NCBI RefSeq assembly: GCF_022760995.1 | Contig: NZ_JAKWJO010000003.1 | Location: 467,527-531,526, forward strand | DNA from: Dyella sedimenti | GTDB lineage: Bacteria; Pseudomonadota; Gammaproteobacteria; Xanthomonadales; Rhodanobacteraceae | Direction: 5' to 3' | DNA: 64,000 bases | Shown: in pieces, positions 16,358 through 25,101 of the stretch | How the letters are laid out: each line of letters opens with the position of its first letter | How positions within the stretch are numbered: position 1 is the stretch's first letter | Translations under genes and position numbers: made by a program | Notes under the pieces: model-generated | Told to the model about the DNA's origin: nothing | Databases searched by the model: none | The model's input: the letters and a program-made list of their open reading frames with translations, nothing else

Positions 16358-17355
16358 TGCAGCCGTTCGCCTTCGCCCGCGCCACCGACGCCGATGCGGC
16401 CATCCAATGGGCCGCCGGGGCCAGCACCGCCCAGCAGGGTGCGGAAGTCCGCTTCGTAGCGGGCGGCACCACCCTGATCGACCTGATGAAGCTGGACGTG
16501 GAACGGCCGCACCAGGTGGTGGACATTAACCACCTGCCGCTGGCCGAAGTGGAATCCACGCCCGAGGGCGGTCTGAAGATCGGCGCGCTGGTGCGCAACG
16601 CCGACCTGGCCCACCACCCCGCCGTGCAGCGCGACTATGCCGTGCTCTCGCAGGCCCTGCTGGCGGGCGCCTCCGGGCAGCTGCGCAACATGGCCACCAC
16701 CGGCGGCAACCTGCTGCAGCGCACGCGCTGCGTGTACTTCCGCGACACCGGCATGCCGTGCAACAAGCGCGAGCCCGGCAGCGGCTGCGCGGCCATCGAG
16801 GGCTACAACCGCAACCTCGCCATCCTCGGCACCAGCCAGCATTGCATCGCCACCAACCCGTCGGACATGAACGTGGCGTTGACCGCGCTGGAGGCCACCG
16901 TGGTCATCCGCGGCGCCCATGGCGAACGTCGGGTGCCGATCGGCGAATTCTTCCTGCTGCCCGGCGACACGCCGCATCAGGAAACGGTGATGATGCCGGG
17001 CGACCTTATCACCCACGTGATCCTGCCGCCGCCACGCCAGGGCGCGCGTTCGCACTATCTCAAGCTGCGCGACCGCGCCTCCTACGAGTTCGCCCTGGCC
17101 TCGGCCGCGGTGGTGCTCGCGGTGGAAGGCGGCAAGGTGGCGCATGCCCGGGTGGCGCTCGGCGGCGTGGGCACCCGCCCGTGGCGCTCGCCGGAAGCGG
17201 AGCGCGTATTGCAAGGCCGGCCCGCCACGCCGGCCACCTTCGCCATCGCCGCCAAGGCGGCCCTGCACGACGCGCGGCCGCAAAGCCAGAACGGCTTCAA
17301 GATCGACTTGGCCCAGCGCTGCCTGGCCCATGCACTGGCCACCGCCGCCGCCTGA
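16357..17355 (+). CDS. paoB: Aldehyde oxidoreductase FAD subunit with extra 4Fe-4S cluster (PaoB-like)
   Basis: A 332-residue flavoprotein. FAD-binding motifs are FVAGGTTLIDLMKLDVERP and MATTGGNLLQRTRC. Between the FAD lobes is the PaoB-type insertion with Cys 125, 135, 144 and 163 (TRCVYFRDTGMPCNK, GSGC, QHC), which holds a 4Fe-4S cluster in E. coli PaoB and is absent from CoxM. The start ATG overlaps the paoA stop. It carries electrons from the 2Fe-2S clusters; with PaoA and PaoC it forms an alpha-beta-gamma enzyme. Confidence 0.88.
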   Translation: MQPFAFARATDADAAIQWAAGASTAQQGAEVRFVAGGTTLIDLMKLDVERPHQVVDINHLPLAEVESTPEGGLKIGALVRNADLAHHPAVQRDYAVLSQALLAGASGQLRNMATTGGNLLQRTRCVYFRDTGMPCNKREPGSGCAAIEGYNRNLAILGTSQHCIATNPSDMNVALTALEATVVIRGAHGERRVPIGEFFLLPGDTPHQETVMMPGDLITHVILPPPRQGARSHYLKLRDRASYEFALASAAVVLAVEGGKVAHARVALGGVGTRPWRSPEAERVLQGRPATPATFAIAAKAALHDARPQSQNGFKIDLAQRCLAHALATAAA

Positions 17356-17379
17356 ACGCAAGCCTTGCGAGGAACCGAT

Positions 17380-19614
17380 ATGCCCGCCGATGCATCCGTC
17401 ATCCCCCTTTCCCCGGTCGGACGCCCCACCGCGCGCGTCGATGGGCCGCTCAAGGTCAGCGGCGCCGCCCGCTACAGCTCCGACTTCCACTTTCCCGGCA
17501 TGCTCTACGCGGTACCGGTGGGGGCGCGCGTGGCGCATGGCACCATCGCCTCGATCGACACCGCCACCGCCGCTGCCATGCCCGGCGTGCGCAAGATCTA
17601 TACGCGCGAGAACATCGGCCGCTTCTACCGCGTCTCCAAGTCCAGCGGCGCCATGATCGACGAGAACCGCCCGCCATTCGAGGACGACCGCATCTACTAC
17701 TACGGCCAGTACGTAGCGCTGGTGGTGGCCGACACCTTCGAGCAGGCCACCGCCGCCGCGCACCGCGTCGCGGTGAGCTATGCCGACAGGCAGGCGCCCG
17801 ACGTGGACGGCCGGTTGTCCGGCAGCGAACCGCAGAAGGTCGATACCCAGCGCGGCGACGCCGCGGCGGCCTTCGCCGGCGCCCCGGTCAAGATCGATGA
17901 AACCTACGTCACGCCCACCGAGACCCACAATCCCATCGAGCTGCACGCCAGCGTGGCGCTATGGGACGGCACGCGCTTCACCCTCTACGAAACCAGCCAG
18001 GCGGTGATGAACCAGCGCGCGTCGCTGGCGCAGATGCTCGGCGTGCCGGTGGAGAACGTGCAGGTCATCACCGAGTTCCTCGGCTCGGGCTTCGGCGGCA
18101 AGCTGTGGGTGTGGCCGCACAGCCTGCTGGCCGCCGCCGCGGCGCGCGACCTGGGCCTGCCGGTGAAACTGGTGGTCACCCGCCCGATGATGTTCCACAA
18201 CGTGGGCCATCGCCCGCGCACGCAGCAGCGCATCCGGCTGGGCGCCACGCGCGAGGGCAAGCTGGTGTCGCTGCAGCACGACTACCTGTTCCACCGCGCA
18301 CGCATCGGCGACTACAAGGAAAACTGCGGCGAGGCCACCGGGTTCCTGTACAGCACGCCGAACCTGCGCGCCGCCTGGGCGCCGGCACTGCGCGACATTC
18401 CCGTGGCCACCGCGATGCGCGGACCCGGCGCGGTGCCCGGCCTGTTCGCGCTGGAATCGGCGATGGACGAGCTGGCGCTCGCCCTGAAGATGGACCCGGT
18501 GCAACTGCGCCTGCTCAACGAGCCTGGCATCGATGAAAGCGAGAACATCCCGTTCTCCTCGCGCCATCTCAAGGAATGCCTCACCACCGGCGCCGAACGC
18601 TTCGGCTGGGCGCGGCGCAACCCGGCCATCGGCGCCATGCGCGAGGGCGACCATATCCTCGGCTGGGGCGTGGCCGCCTGCACCTGGATCGCCGAACGCT
18701 TTCCCGCCGAGGTCAGCGTGATGTTCAACAGCGACGGCAGCGTGCGCGTGGCCAGTGGCACCCAGGACATCGGCACCGGCACCTATACCGTGATCGCCCA
18801 GATGGCTTCGCAGCTGACCGGCGTGGACCTGTCGCGCATCAGGGTGGTGCTGGGCGACACCCACCTGCCGCCAGGCCCCATCTCCGGCGGCTCCATGGTC
18901 ACCGGCTCGATGGTGCCTGCCATGGCGCAGGCGATCGAACAGGCCACCGAGCACCTGCTGGCCGCGGCGAGCGAGGACCATGCCCACTTCGGCGGCACGG
19001 CGGCGGCGCAGCTCGCCTTCACCCAGGGCTTCGTCCACCGGCGCGACCAGCCGCCCGGCAGTGGGCATCGCTTCGAGGACGTGCTGGCGTCGGCGCGGGT
19101 GGGCCATGTGGAAGGCCGCGGCAAGTCGGAAGGCACCTTCGGCAGCAAGGCCAAGAAGGCCTACTCCACGCATTCCTACGGCGCCCACTTCGTCGAGGTG
19201 GCCTGGCAGCCACAGATCGCGCGGCTGCGCGTCAGCCGCGTGGTGAGCGTGATCGACGCGGGCAAGATCATCAACCCGCTGACCGGCCGCAACCAGATCG
19301 AGGGCGCCATCGCCATGGGCGTGGGCATGGCCCTGTTCGAGGAAACCCACTACGACCCGCGCAACGGCATGGCGGCCAACGGCAACCTGGCCGACTACGT
19401 GATGACCACCCACGCCGACGCGCCGACGATGGACGTGGTGTTCCTGGACTACCCCGACACCAAGTTGAACCAGATGGGCGCGCGCGGCATCGGCGAGATC
19501 GGCCTGGCCGGCTTCGCCGCGGCCACCGCGTCGGCGGTCCACCACGCCACCGGCATCCGCGTGAGGGAACTGCCGATCCGCATCGAGGACCTGCTCGCCT
19601 CCAAAGTGGCCTAG
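17380..19614 (+). CDS. paoC: Aldehyde oxidoreductase molybdenum subunit (PaoC-like)
   Basis: A 744-residue xanthine-oxidase-family Mo subunit (E. coli PaoC is 732). It begins GRPTARVDGPLKVSGAARY, has GSGFGGKLWVWPH in the Mo domain, an AMRGPGAVPG loop where CoxL has the Cys-containing loop, and GARGIGEIG with the catalytic Glu near the end. No copper-binding Cys, so it is not a CO dehydrogenase. GAGGA precedes the ATG at 17380. No own signal, as expected for hitchhiking on PaoA's Tat peptide. Cofactor is predicted to be the cytosine dinucleotide form made by MocA. Confidence 0.88.
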   Translation: MPADASVIPLSPVGRPTARVDGPLKVSGAARYSSDFHFPGMLYAVPVGARVAHGTIASIDTATAAAMPGVRKIYTRENIGRFYRVSKSSGAMIDENRPPFEDDRIYYYGQYVALVVADTFEQATAAAHRVAVSYADRQAPDVDGRLSGSEPQKVDTQRGDAAAAFAGAPVKIDETYVTPTETHNPIELHASVALWDGTRFTLYETSQAVMNQRASLAQMLGVPVENVQVITEFLGSGFGGKLWVWPHSLLAAAAARDLGLPVKLVVTRPMMFHNVGHRPRTQQRIRLGATREGKLVSLQHDYLFHRARIGDYKENCGEATGFLYSTPNLRAAWAPALRDIPVATAMRGPGAVPGLFALESAMDELALALKMDPVQLRLLNEPGIDESENIPFSSRHLKECLTTGAERFGWARRNPAIGAMREGDHILGWGVAACTWIAERFPAEVSVMFNSDGSVRVASGTQDIGTGTYTVIAQMASQLTGVDLSRIRVVLGDTHLPPGPISGGSMVTGSMVPAMAQAIEQATEHLLAAASEDHAHFGGTAAAQLAFTQGFVHRRDQPPGSGHRFEDVLASARVGHVEGRGKSEGTFGSKAKKAYSTHSYGAHFVEVAWQPQIARLRVSRVVSVIDAGKIINPLTGRNQIEGAIAMGVGMALFEETHYDPRNGMAANGNLADYVMTTHADAPTMDVVFLDYPDTKLNQMGARGIGEIGLAGFAAATASAVHHATGIRVRELPIRIEDLLASKVA

Positions 19615-19707
19615 CGATGCGGCCCTGCCCACCGGCATTCCCGCTTGATGCCCCGGAGAAGCCGGCCTAGCCTTGCATCCGCTCTTCCGCCCAGCTGCGA
19701 GGTACCG

Positions 19708-20802
19708 ATGAATTCCGCACAGGAATGGCGCTCGCTGGTCGGCGCGCTGCGTTCGCTGCATCAGGAAGCATCCCGCGAGGCGGCGCTGGCGACCATCGTG
19801 CGTACGCATGGCTCGACCTTCCGCCGGCCGGGCACGCACATGCTGGTGTTCGACGATGGCGAGGTGGTTTGCGAGCTATCCGGCGGCTGCCCCCAGCGCG
19901 ACATCCTGCTGCGCTGCCTGGAAGCCATCGACACCGGGCAGGCCCAGGTGGTGAGCTACAACGCCGAGTCGGGCATGGACGTGTTGATGGAAATGGGCTG
20001 CGGCGGCGAGCTGGACGTATTGGTCGAGCCCCTGGCCACGCCCGGCTCGGCGGCGTTCGCCGACGCGCTGGCGCGCGGCCTGGAACAACGCCGCAGCCTG
20101 TGGCTGGCTACCCTGTTCGCGGTGGACGGCGCCACGCTGACGCCACGCCACCTGGTATCGCATGGACAGCACGTCCTGTATGACGGCCTTGGCGATCCCG
20201 CCTGGACGGCGGCCATCGCCGACGCCATCGGCACGGTGGATGTCATGCCCGCGGCCACGCGGCGCCTGTCGGCCCACGGGCAGGTGGCCGATGTGCTGAT
20301 CGAGCCGGTGGAACCCGCCCATGCGCTGGTGGTCATCGGCAGCAATGCCGCGGCACGCGCCCTGCTGCCGGTAGCCGATCTGCTGGGCTGGCAGCTCACC
20401 CTGGTGGACCAGGACCCGCAGCGCCTGCGCGCCGGCAGCCTGCCATCCGGACTGGCGACGGTCTGCGCTTCGCCAGGCAGGATCAGGGAGGCACTGGCGC
20501 TGGATACGCACAGTTCCGTGTTGGTGATGACGCACAATGTCGAGCAGGACATCGCCTATCTCGCCGCCCTGCGCGACTCGCCGGTGGCCTATATCGGCGC
20601 ACTCGCCTCGCGCGAACGCGCCTTTCGCATGCAAAGCGAGGCAGGCTTCGCCGACCTGCGCCTGCATGCCCCCGCCGGCCTCGACATCGGCTCGGAGACG
20701 CCCACCGAGATCGCACTGGCCGTGGTGGCGGAAATCCTCGCGGTGCTCCACCGCCGCAGCGGCGCGCCGCTGCATCGCATGCAAGGCAGCATCCACGGAT
20801 GA
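19708..20802 (+). CDS. XdhC-family molybdenum cofactor insertion factor (PaoD-like)
   Basis: A 364-residue two-domain XdhC protein: N-terminal part with ATIVRTHGSTFRRPGTHMLV, LSGGCPQ and MGCGGELDVLVEP; C-terminal Rossmann domain with ALVVIGSNAAARALLPVADLLGW, VLVMTHNVEQD and HAPAGLDIGSETPTEIALAV. It should bind and protect sulfurated Mo cofactor and hand it to PaoC, as PaoD does. Unlike the coxF product it lacks a YHS domain. The ATG at 19708 follows GAGG; its end overlaps the mocA-like start, so the five genes from 15701 act as an operon. Confidence 0.87.
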   Translation: MNSAQEWRSLVGALRSLHQEASREAALATIVRTHGSTFRRPGTHMLVFDDGEVVCELSGGCPQRDILLRCLEAIDTGQAQVVSYNAESGMDVLMEMGCGGELDVLVEPLATPGSAAFADALARGLEQRRSLWLATLFAVDGATLTPRHLVSHGQHVLYDGLGDPAWTAAIADAIGTVDVMPAATRRLSAHGQVADVLIEPVEPAHALVVIGSNAAARALLPVADLLGWQLTLVDQDPQRLRAGSLPSGLATVCASPGRIREALALDTHSSVLVMTHNVEQDIAYLAALRDSPVAYIGALASRERAFRMQSEAGFADLRLHAPAGLDIGSETPTEIALAVVAEILAVLHRRSGAPLHRMQGSIHG

Positions 20803-21419
20803 ACGCGCCGCAGGTCGGCATCGTATTGCTCGCCGCCGGCGAAGGGCGCCGCTATGGCGGCATCAAGCAGCTCGCCCGGATCGAGGGAGAGCCGATGGTC
20901 CGGCGCGCGGCGCGTACCCTGCTGGCCACCGGCATGCCAGTACTGGCGGTGACCGGGGCGCACGCCGCCCCGGTCGAGGCCGAGCTTGGCGATCTCCCCT
21001 TGCGCATCGAGCATCACGCAGCCTGGCGGGAGGGCATGGGCGGTTCGCTTGCCGCCGGCGTACGCGCCCTGCTCGCCTGGCAGCCATCGGCCAGCGGCAT
21101 CCTGGCCTGCCTCGCCGACCAGCCCGGCTTGCGCGCATGGATGCTGCAACGCCTGCTGGCGCGGCATGCCCAGGCCCCCACGCGCGTGCTTGCCGCCCGC
21201 CACGGCGACGCGGCCGGTCCGCCGGCCCTGTTCCCCCGTGATTGCTTCGATGCGCTGCGGGCCTGCGCTGGCGATCGTGGCGCACGCGACCTGTTCAAGG
21301 CGGAGGCATCGCGCGTGGAGACCTTCGACTTCGGCGAACTGGTGGACGTGGATACGCCCGCCGACCTTGGCCGCGCCATGCGCTCCGGCTGCCAGGCCGA
21401 CCCTGCTCAGGAACTGTAG
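20799..21419 (+). CDS. mocA: Second MocA-type cytidylyltransferase
   Basis: A 206-residue nucleotidyltransferase with LLAAGEGRRYGGIKQLARI as NTP loop, WREGMGGSLAAGV and LACLADQPGL (metal-binding Asp), DAAGPPALF and DVDTPADLG, all typical of MocA. Overlaps the upstream xdhC by 4 bases. It presumably makes the molybdopterin cytosine dinucleotide for PaoABC, duplicating the enzyme at 5570-6214. The 3' end overlaps the 3' end of the convergent hpnB by 13 bases. Confidence 0.85.
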   Translation: MNAPQVGIVLLAAGEGRRYGGIKQLARIEGEPMVRRAARTLLATGMPVLAVTGAHAAPVEAELGDLPLRIEHHAAWREGMGGSLAAGVRALLAWQPSASGILACLADQPGLRAWMLQRLLARHAQAPTRVLAARHGDAAGPPALFPRDCFDALRACAGDRGARDLFKAEASRVETFDFGELVDVDTPADLGRAMRSGCQADPAQEL

Positions 21420-22498
21420 ACGCGCCCCTTCCATTGCGAACGCACGCCGCGCCAGTAGCGCAAGGCCGAGCTCCAGGTCATGCCAAGGTACAGCAGCGCT
21501 CCCAGCGGCAGCAGCAAGGCCCACCATGGCGGCATGCGGTAGTAGCGCAGCATCGGCAGGTAGCCGAACATCATCGCCAGCAGGGCTAGCGCCGCCCACG
21601 GCCAGTACACCGAGCCGATCAGCAGCAGCGGCGCGCCATAGGCCAGCGCGAACAGCACGGTGACGACCAGCAGCAGGGCGGCCGAGTAATGCAGTTGCGT
21701 GAATGCCGAACGCGCCACCATCTGGTGGATCGAGCCCAGCGTGCCGTAGGGGCGCAGGCTCACCACGTCGCGGCTCAATCCCAGCCAGGTGCGGAAGCCC
21801 GCCTGCTTGACCTGCCGCGCCAGCGTGCAGTCGTCGATCAGCGCATCGCGCAGGCTGGCAAAGGCGCCCACGCGCCGCAGCACCTCGGTATCGACCAGGA
21901 TGCAGCCGCCCGCCGCGGCCGCCACCAGGCGGGAGCGCGAGTTGGACAGGGCGAACGGATACAGCAGCTTGAAGTAGTACACGAAGGCCGGCAGCAACAA
22001 CCGGTCCCAGAAACTGGTGCGGCGAAGATCGGCCATCAGCGACACCAGCTGGCGCTGCCCGCATCGCTTATGCGCCAGCAAGGCGGCCAGCAGGCCGGGA
22101 CGCAACTGGATGTCCGCGTCCAGCAACAGGGTCATCGGCGTGCGTACGTGCCGCAGGCCCTGCTCCAGCGCCCACAGCTTGCCGGCCCAGCCGGGCGGCA
22201 AGGGTTCGCCGCGAACGACTTCGGTACCGGGAAACCCCGCCGCGATGGCCGCGGTCGCATCGGTGGACTGGTCGTCGACCACGATGACACGCAGTCCTTC
22301 GCCCTGCGCCTGCAGCCCGGCCAGGGTGGCGGCGATCACCTCGGCCTCGTTGCGCGCGGGAATCAATACCGTCACCTCGTCCAGCGTGGCGTCGCCGCCG
22401 GCCTCGAGGTGCTCGCGCGTGCTCCATGGGCGCCAGGGCACAAGCAGCAGTCCCACCCACACCAGGACGGGAACGATGGCGCCGATGAGGACAAGCAT
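21407..22498 (-). CDS. hpnB: Hopanoid-associated glycosyltransferase HpnB
   Basis: A 363-residue membrane glycosyltransferase family 2 protein. One membrane helix at the N-terminus (LVLIGAIVPVLVWVGLLLVPW), GT-A domain with TVLIPARNEAEVIAATL and VIVVDDQSTDATA, acceptor Asp motif LLLDADIQL, then DALIDDCTLARQVKQAG, and three to four C-terminal helices. This arrangement is HpnB, a conserved companion of hpnH; its biochemical product is not established. Lies 5 bases downstream of hpnH on the same strand. Confidence 0.85.
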   Translation of the reverse strand: MLVLIGAIVPVLVWVGLLLVPWRPWSTREHLEAGGDATLDEVTVLIPARNEAEVIAATLAGLQAQGEGLRVIVVDDQSTDATAAIAAGFPGTEVVRGEPLPPGWAGKLWALEQGLRHVRTPMTLLLDADIQLRPGLLAALLAHKRCGQRQLVSLMADLRRTSFWDRLLLPAFVYYFKLLYPFALSNSRSRLVAAAAGGCILVDTEVLRRVGAFASLRDALIDDCTLARQVKQAGFRTWLGLSRDVVSLRPYGTLGSIHQMVARSAFTQLHYSAALLLVVTVLFALAYGAPLLLIGSVYWPWAALALLAMMFGYLPMLRYYRMPPWWALLLPLGALLYLGMTWSSALRYWRGVRSQWKGRVYSS

Positions 22499-22503
22499 CG
22501 GCG

Positions 22504-23646
22504 TCAGTGGCCGGCGTCCGCTCCCGCGGCGGCGCCGCGACGCTCGATGGCGCTGACCGGAATGCGGATCGCGGTAGCGTCGGCACGGTCGCCGTACAGC
22601 ACCGGCAGGTCAGGCGCCATCGCGCCTTCGGTGGCGGGTCCGAACAGCGCCACGCGCGCCGCCTTCAGCGGATGCGCGAAGGTGTCGTCCACCGCCGTGC
22701 CTTCGAAGCCGCAATGCGCCATGCAGTTGTCGCACTTGGGATTGATGCCGACGCCGTACTTGTCCCACTCGGTCTCTTCCAGCAGTTCCTTGTAGGTCCT
22801 GGCGTAGCCTTCGTCCACCAGCAGGTAGCAGGGGCGCTGCCAGCCGAAGATGTTGTAGGTCGGGTTGGACCAGGGCGTGCACTGGTAGCTCTGGTTGCCG
22901 GCGATGAAGTCCAGGAACATCGACGACTGGTTGAACACCCACTTGCTCTTGCGCGCGCGCCCGATGCGGAACACGTCGCGGAACAGCTGCTTGCTCTCCG
23001 TGCGGCCCAGGAACACATCCTGGCGCGGCGCATGCTGGTAGCTGTAGCCGGGCGACACCGTGATGCCCTCGATGCCGAGCGACATGGCGAAATCGAAGAA
23101 CTCGGCGATCTCTTCCGGCTTCTCGTTGTTGAACAGGGTGCAATTGATGGTGACGCGGAAGCCGCGCGACAGCGCCAGCTTGATCGCCGCCACCGCCTTG
23201 TCGAACACGCCCTCCAGGCACACGGACGCGTCGTGGCGCTCCTTCAGCCCGTCGAGGTGGACCGACCAGGTGAAATACGGCGAGGGCGTGTATTCGTCGA
23301 TGTGCTTGGGCAGCAGGATGGCGTTGGTGCACAGGTACACGAACTTCTCGCGCGCCACGATGCCCTGCACGATCTGCGGCAGCTCCTTGTGGATCAGCGG
23401 CTCGCCGCCGGGAATGGACACCACCGGCGCATCGCACTCGTCCACCGCGCGCAGCGCATCCTCCACGCTCATGCGCTTTTGCAGGATGTCCTTGGGGTGA
23501 TCGATCTTGCCGCAGCCCGCACAAGCCAGATTGCACTGGAACAACGGCTCCAACATCATCGCCAGGGGATAGCGTTTCTGTCCGCTCAGCTTCTTGCCGA
23601 TGATGTAGCGCGCGATCTTGGTCTGCTGAATCAGAGGAATGCCCAA
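22504..23646 (-). CDS. hpnH: Adenosylhopane synthase, radical SAM protein HpnH
   Basis: A 380-residue radical SAM enzyme with the CxxxCxxC cluster motif at Cys 38, 42, 45 (FQCNLACAGCG), GGEPL, and a conserved block CDNCMAHCGFEGTAV near the C-terminus. HpnH adds the 5'-deoxyadenosyl radical to diploptene to make adenosylhopane, the first step of extended hopanoid synthesis. Translation most likely starts at TTG 23646, given AGGAG 7 bases upstream and the MGIPLIQQ start conserved in the family. Followed by hpnB; the nucleosidase for the next step (hpnG) is at 34970. Confidence 0.94.
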   Translation of the reverse strand: MGIPLIQQTKIARYIIGKKLSGQKRYPLAMMLEPLFQCNLACAGCGKIDHPKDILQKRMSVEDALRAVDECDAPVVSIPGGEPLIHKELPQIVQGIVAREKFVYLCTNAILLPKHIDEYTPSPYFTWSVHLDGLKERHDASVCLEGVFDKAVAAIKLALSRGFRVTINCTLFNNEKPEEIAEFFDFAMSLGIEGITVSPGYSYQHAPRQDVFLGRTESKQLFRDVFRIGRARKSKWVFNQSSMFLDFIAGNQSYQCTPWSNPTYNIFGWQRPCYLLVDEGYARTYKELLEETEWDKYGVGINPKCDNCMAHCGFEGTAVDDTFAHPLKAARVALFGPATEGAMAPDLPVLYGDRADATAIRIPVSAIERRGAAAGADAGH

Positions 23647-23758
23647 CGGAATCTCCTCGCCGCCTTATCGGTTGTAACCTGCCTGCTTCCCGGAACACCC
23701 GGAGAGCCCGTCCGTTGCCGGACCGCCATGGAGCCGGAGTATAACCACGCGGCGGCGT

Positions 23759-24367
23759 TCAGGGGGTAAGTGACGCGCCCGGCGCGAGCCATGCCGCGTG
23801 CTCCCTGCGCAGGCGCTCCCATTCGATCTTGAACCACGGCGTGAACCTGTCCGGGGTTTCCGCCACTTCGCGATCCAGCGCCTCGGGCGAGATATAGCGC
23901 AGCGCGGCGATTTCGTTCGCGTTCACCACCGGCTCGTCGTCGCATTGCCCCAGGTAGACCCAGCACAGCTCGTTCTCGGCACCCTCGCTGTCGAACTGGG
24001 CCTGGTACTGGAACTTGAAGGCGAAGCGCAACTCGCAGTCCAGTCCCAGTTCTTCGTGCAGGCGACGATGAATGGCCGCCTCCATCGCCTCGCCGCGGCG
24101 CGGATGGCTGCAGCAGGTGTTGGACCAGTAGCCGGGCCACAGCCGCTTGCCCGCCGCGCGCTGCTGCAGCAGCAGTTCGCCCCGGCGGTTGAAGATGAAC
24201 AGCGAAAAAGCACGATGCAAGGTGCCACGCCCCTGATGGGCGGCGGCCTTGTCGAGAAAACCGGTCTCACGGTCGTCTTCGTCGACCAGCACCAGTGGTT
24301 CGTCCTGGAACGAGACGATCTCCGTCGTCCATTGTCCTACGGCATAGTCCAGTTCGCGATTGGCCAA
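23759..24367 (-). CDS. idi: Isopentenyl-diphosphate delta-isomerase, type I
   Basis: A 202-residue Nudix enzyme with LVLVDEDDRETGFLDKAAAH at the start, LHRAFSLFIFN, the active-site Cys in SNTCCSHPRRGE, the Nudix-like REL-type helix (AAIHRRLHEELGL), and the second catalytic region ENELCWVYLG. It interconverts IPP and DMAPP, balancing precursors for FPP and squalene. TTG at 24367 with GAGAGG upstream is the likely start. Position next to hpnH ties it to hopanoid supply; idi is dispensable in MEP-pathway bacteria, so its presence suggests high isoprenoid flux. Confidence 0.92.
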   Translation of the reverse strand: MANRELDYAVGQWTTEIVSFQDEPLVLVDEDDRETGFLDKAAAHQGRGTLHRAFSLFIFNRRGELLLQQRAAGKRLWPGYWSNTCCSHPRRGEAMEAAIHRRLHEELGLDCELRFAFKFQYQAQFDSEGAENELCWVYLGQCDDEPVVNANEIAALRYISPEALDREVAETPDRFTPWFKIEWERLRREHAAWLAPGASLTP

Positions 24368-24503
24368 GGTCGAACCTCTCAGATCCTGCGGGCGGCATAC
24401 GGTTCACGCCATCACGTCTTCGTCACAAAAACGGAACGTGGCGGCAAGGACTCCGCGTCAGGCTAACAAAGCAGCCCCGGCACGAGTAGTCCCCACGCCT
24501 TGC

Positions 24504-25058
24504 TCATGGCGACCCGGTCACAGGCGGCGCCTGCGTGCGGGTCCAGGTGGTGCTGCCGCCCAGCAGGGGAACGCCGATGTAACCGCGCAGGCTCAGGCGA
24601 TCGCGATCGAGCAGGCGGATCTCGCAGTGGTAGGTCTTGCCGTCGTCGCTGTCGTAGACACGTCCGCCGACCCATTTGCGGCCATCCGGATCGTAATGCA
24701 ACCCCCACAGCAGCCGGAGCCCGGCCAAGGGCCGCGAACGCAGCAAGGGATCGGGATTGTGGCGGTCGGTGACCGTCTTGCCCGCAAGCGCGGAGCCATC
24801 CTCGGGACCATAGGTGTCGTGCAGCTGCCAGACGATGCGGCCGGCATAACCGTCGCCTTCCCGTTCGATGCGGATGATCGCGTCGCGACTGGCCACCAGC
24901 CAATCGCCGACGATGGCTGATGAACCATCCGGCACGGGCGATTGCGCATGAAGCGCCAGGCATCCGCACAGGCTCGCCCATGCGAGCCACCATCCCCATC
25001 GCCACTTGCGCACGCCTGGGCAGAAGATGCGCCAAAAGGCAAGCATTGCCTGACTCAT
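24504..25058 (-). CDS. DUF2147 secreted protein
   Basis: A 184-residue protein with an N-terminal export segment (WWLAWASLCGCLALHAQ) and a DUF2147 domain: VGDWLVASRDAIIRIER, YAGRIVW, DPLLRSRPLAGLRLLWGL, GGRVYDSDDGKTYHCEIRLLD, LSLRGYIGVPLLGGSTTWTR. The family is a small lipocalin-like beta-barrel of unknown role, exported to the periplasm. The ATG at 25058 lacks a strong ribosome site, and 25046 is possible. Located between idi and the divergent hpnI; relation to hopanoids is unproven. Confidence 0.78.
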   Translation of the reverse strand: MSQAMLAFWRIFCPGVRKWRWGWWLAWASLCGCLALHAQSPVPDGSSAIVGDWLVASRDAIIRIEREGDGYAGRIVWQLHDTYGPEDGSALAGKTVTDRHNPDPLLRSRPLAGLRLLWGLHYDPDGRKWVGGRVYDSDDGKTYHCEIRLLDRDRLSLRGYIGVPLLGGSTTWTRTQAPPVTGSP

Positions 25059-25101
25059 GGGAATACTTTAGAAGTAAAGACGGATCGAGCACAGCCACCC
25101 C

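Noticed and set aside
17380..19614. Second CO dehydrogenase large subunit
   Set aside because: No AYxCSFR or AYRGAGR motif; linked Tat-type 2Fe-2S and 4Fe-4S-containing FAD subunits identify a PaoABC-type aldehyde oxidoreductase.
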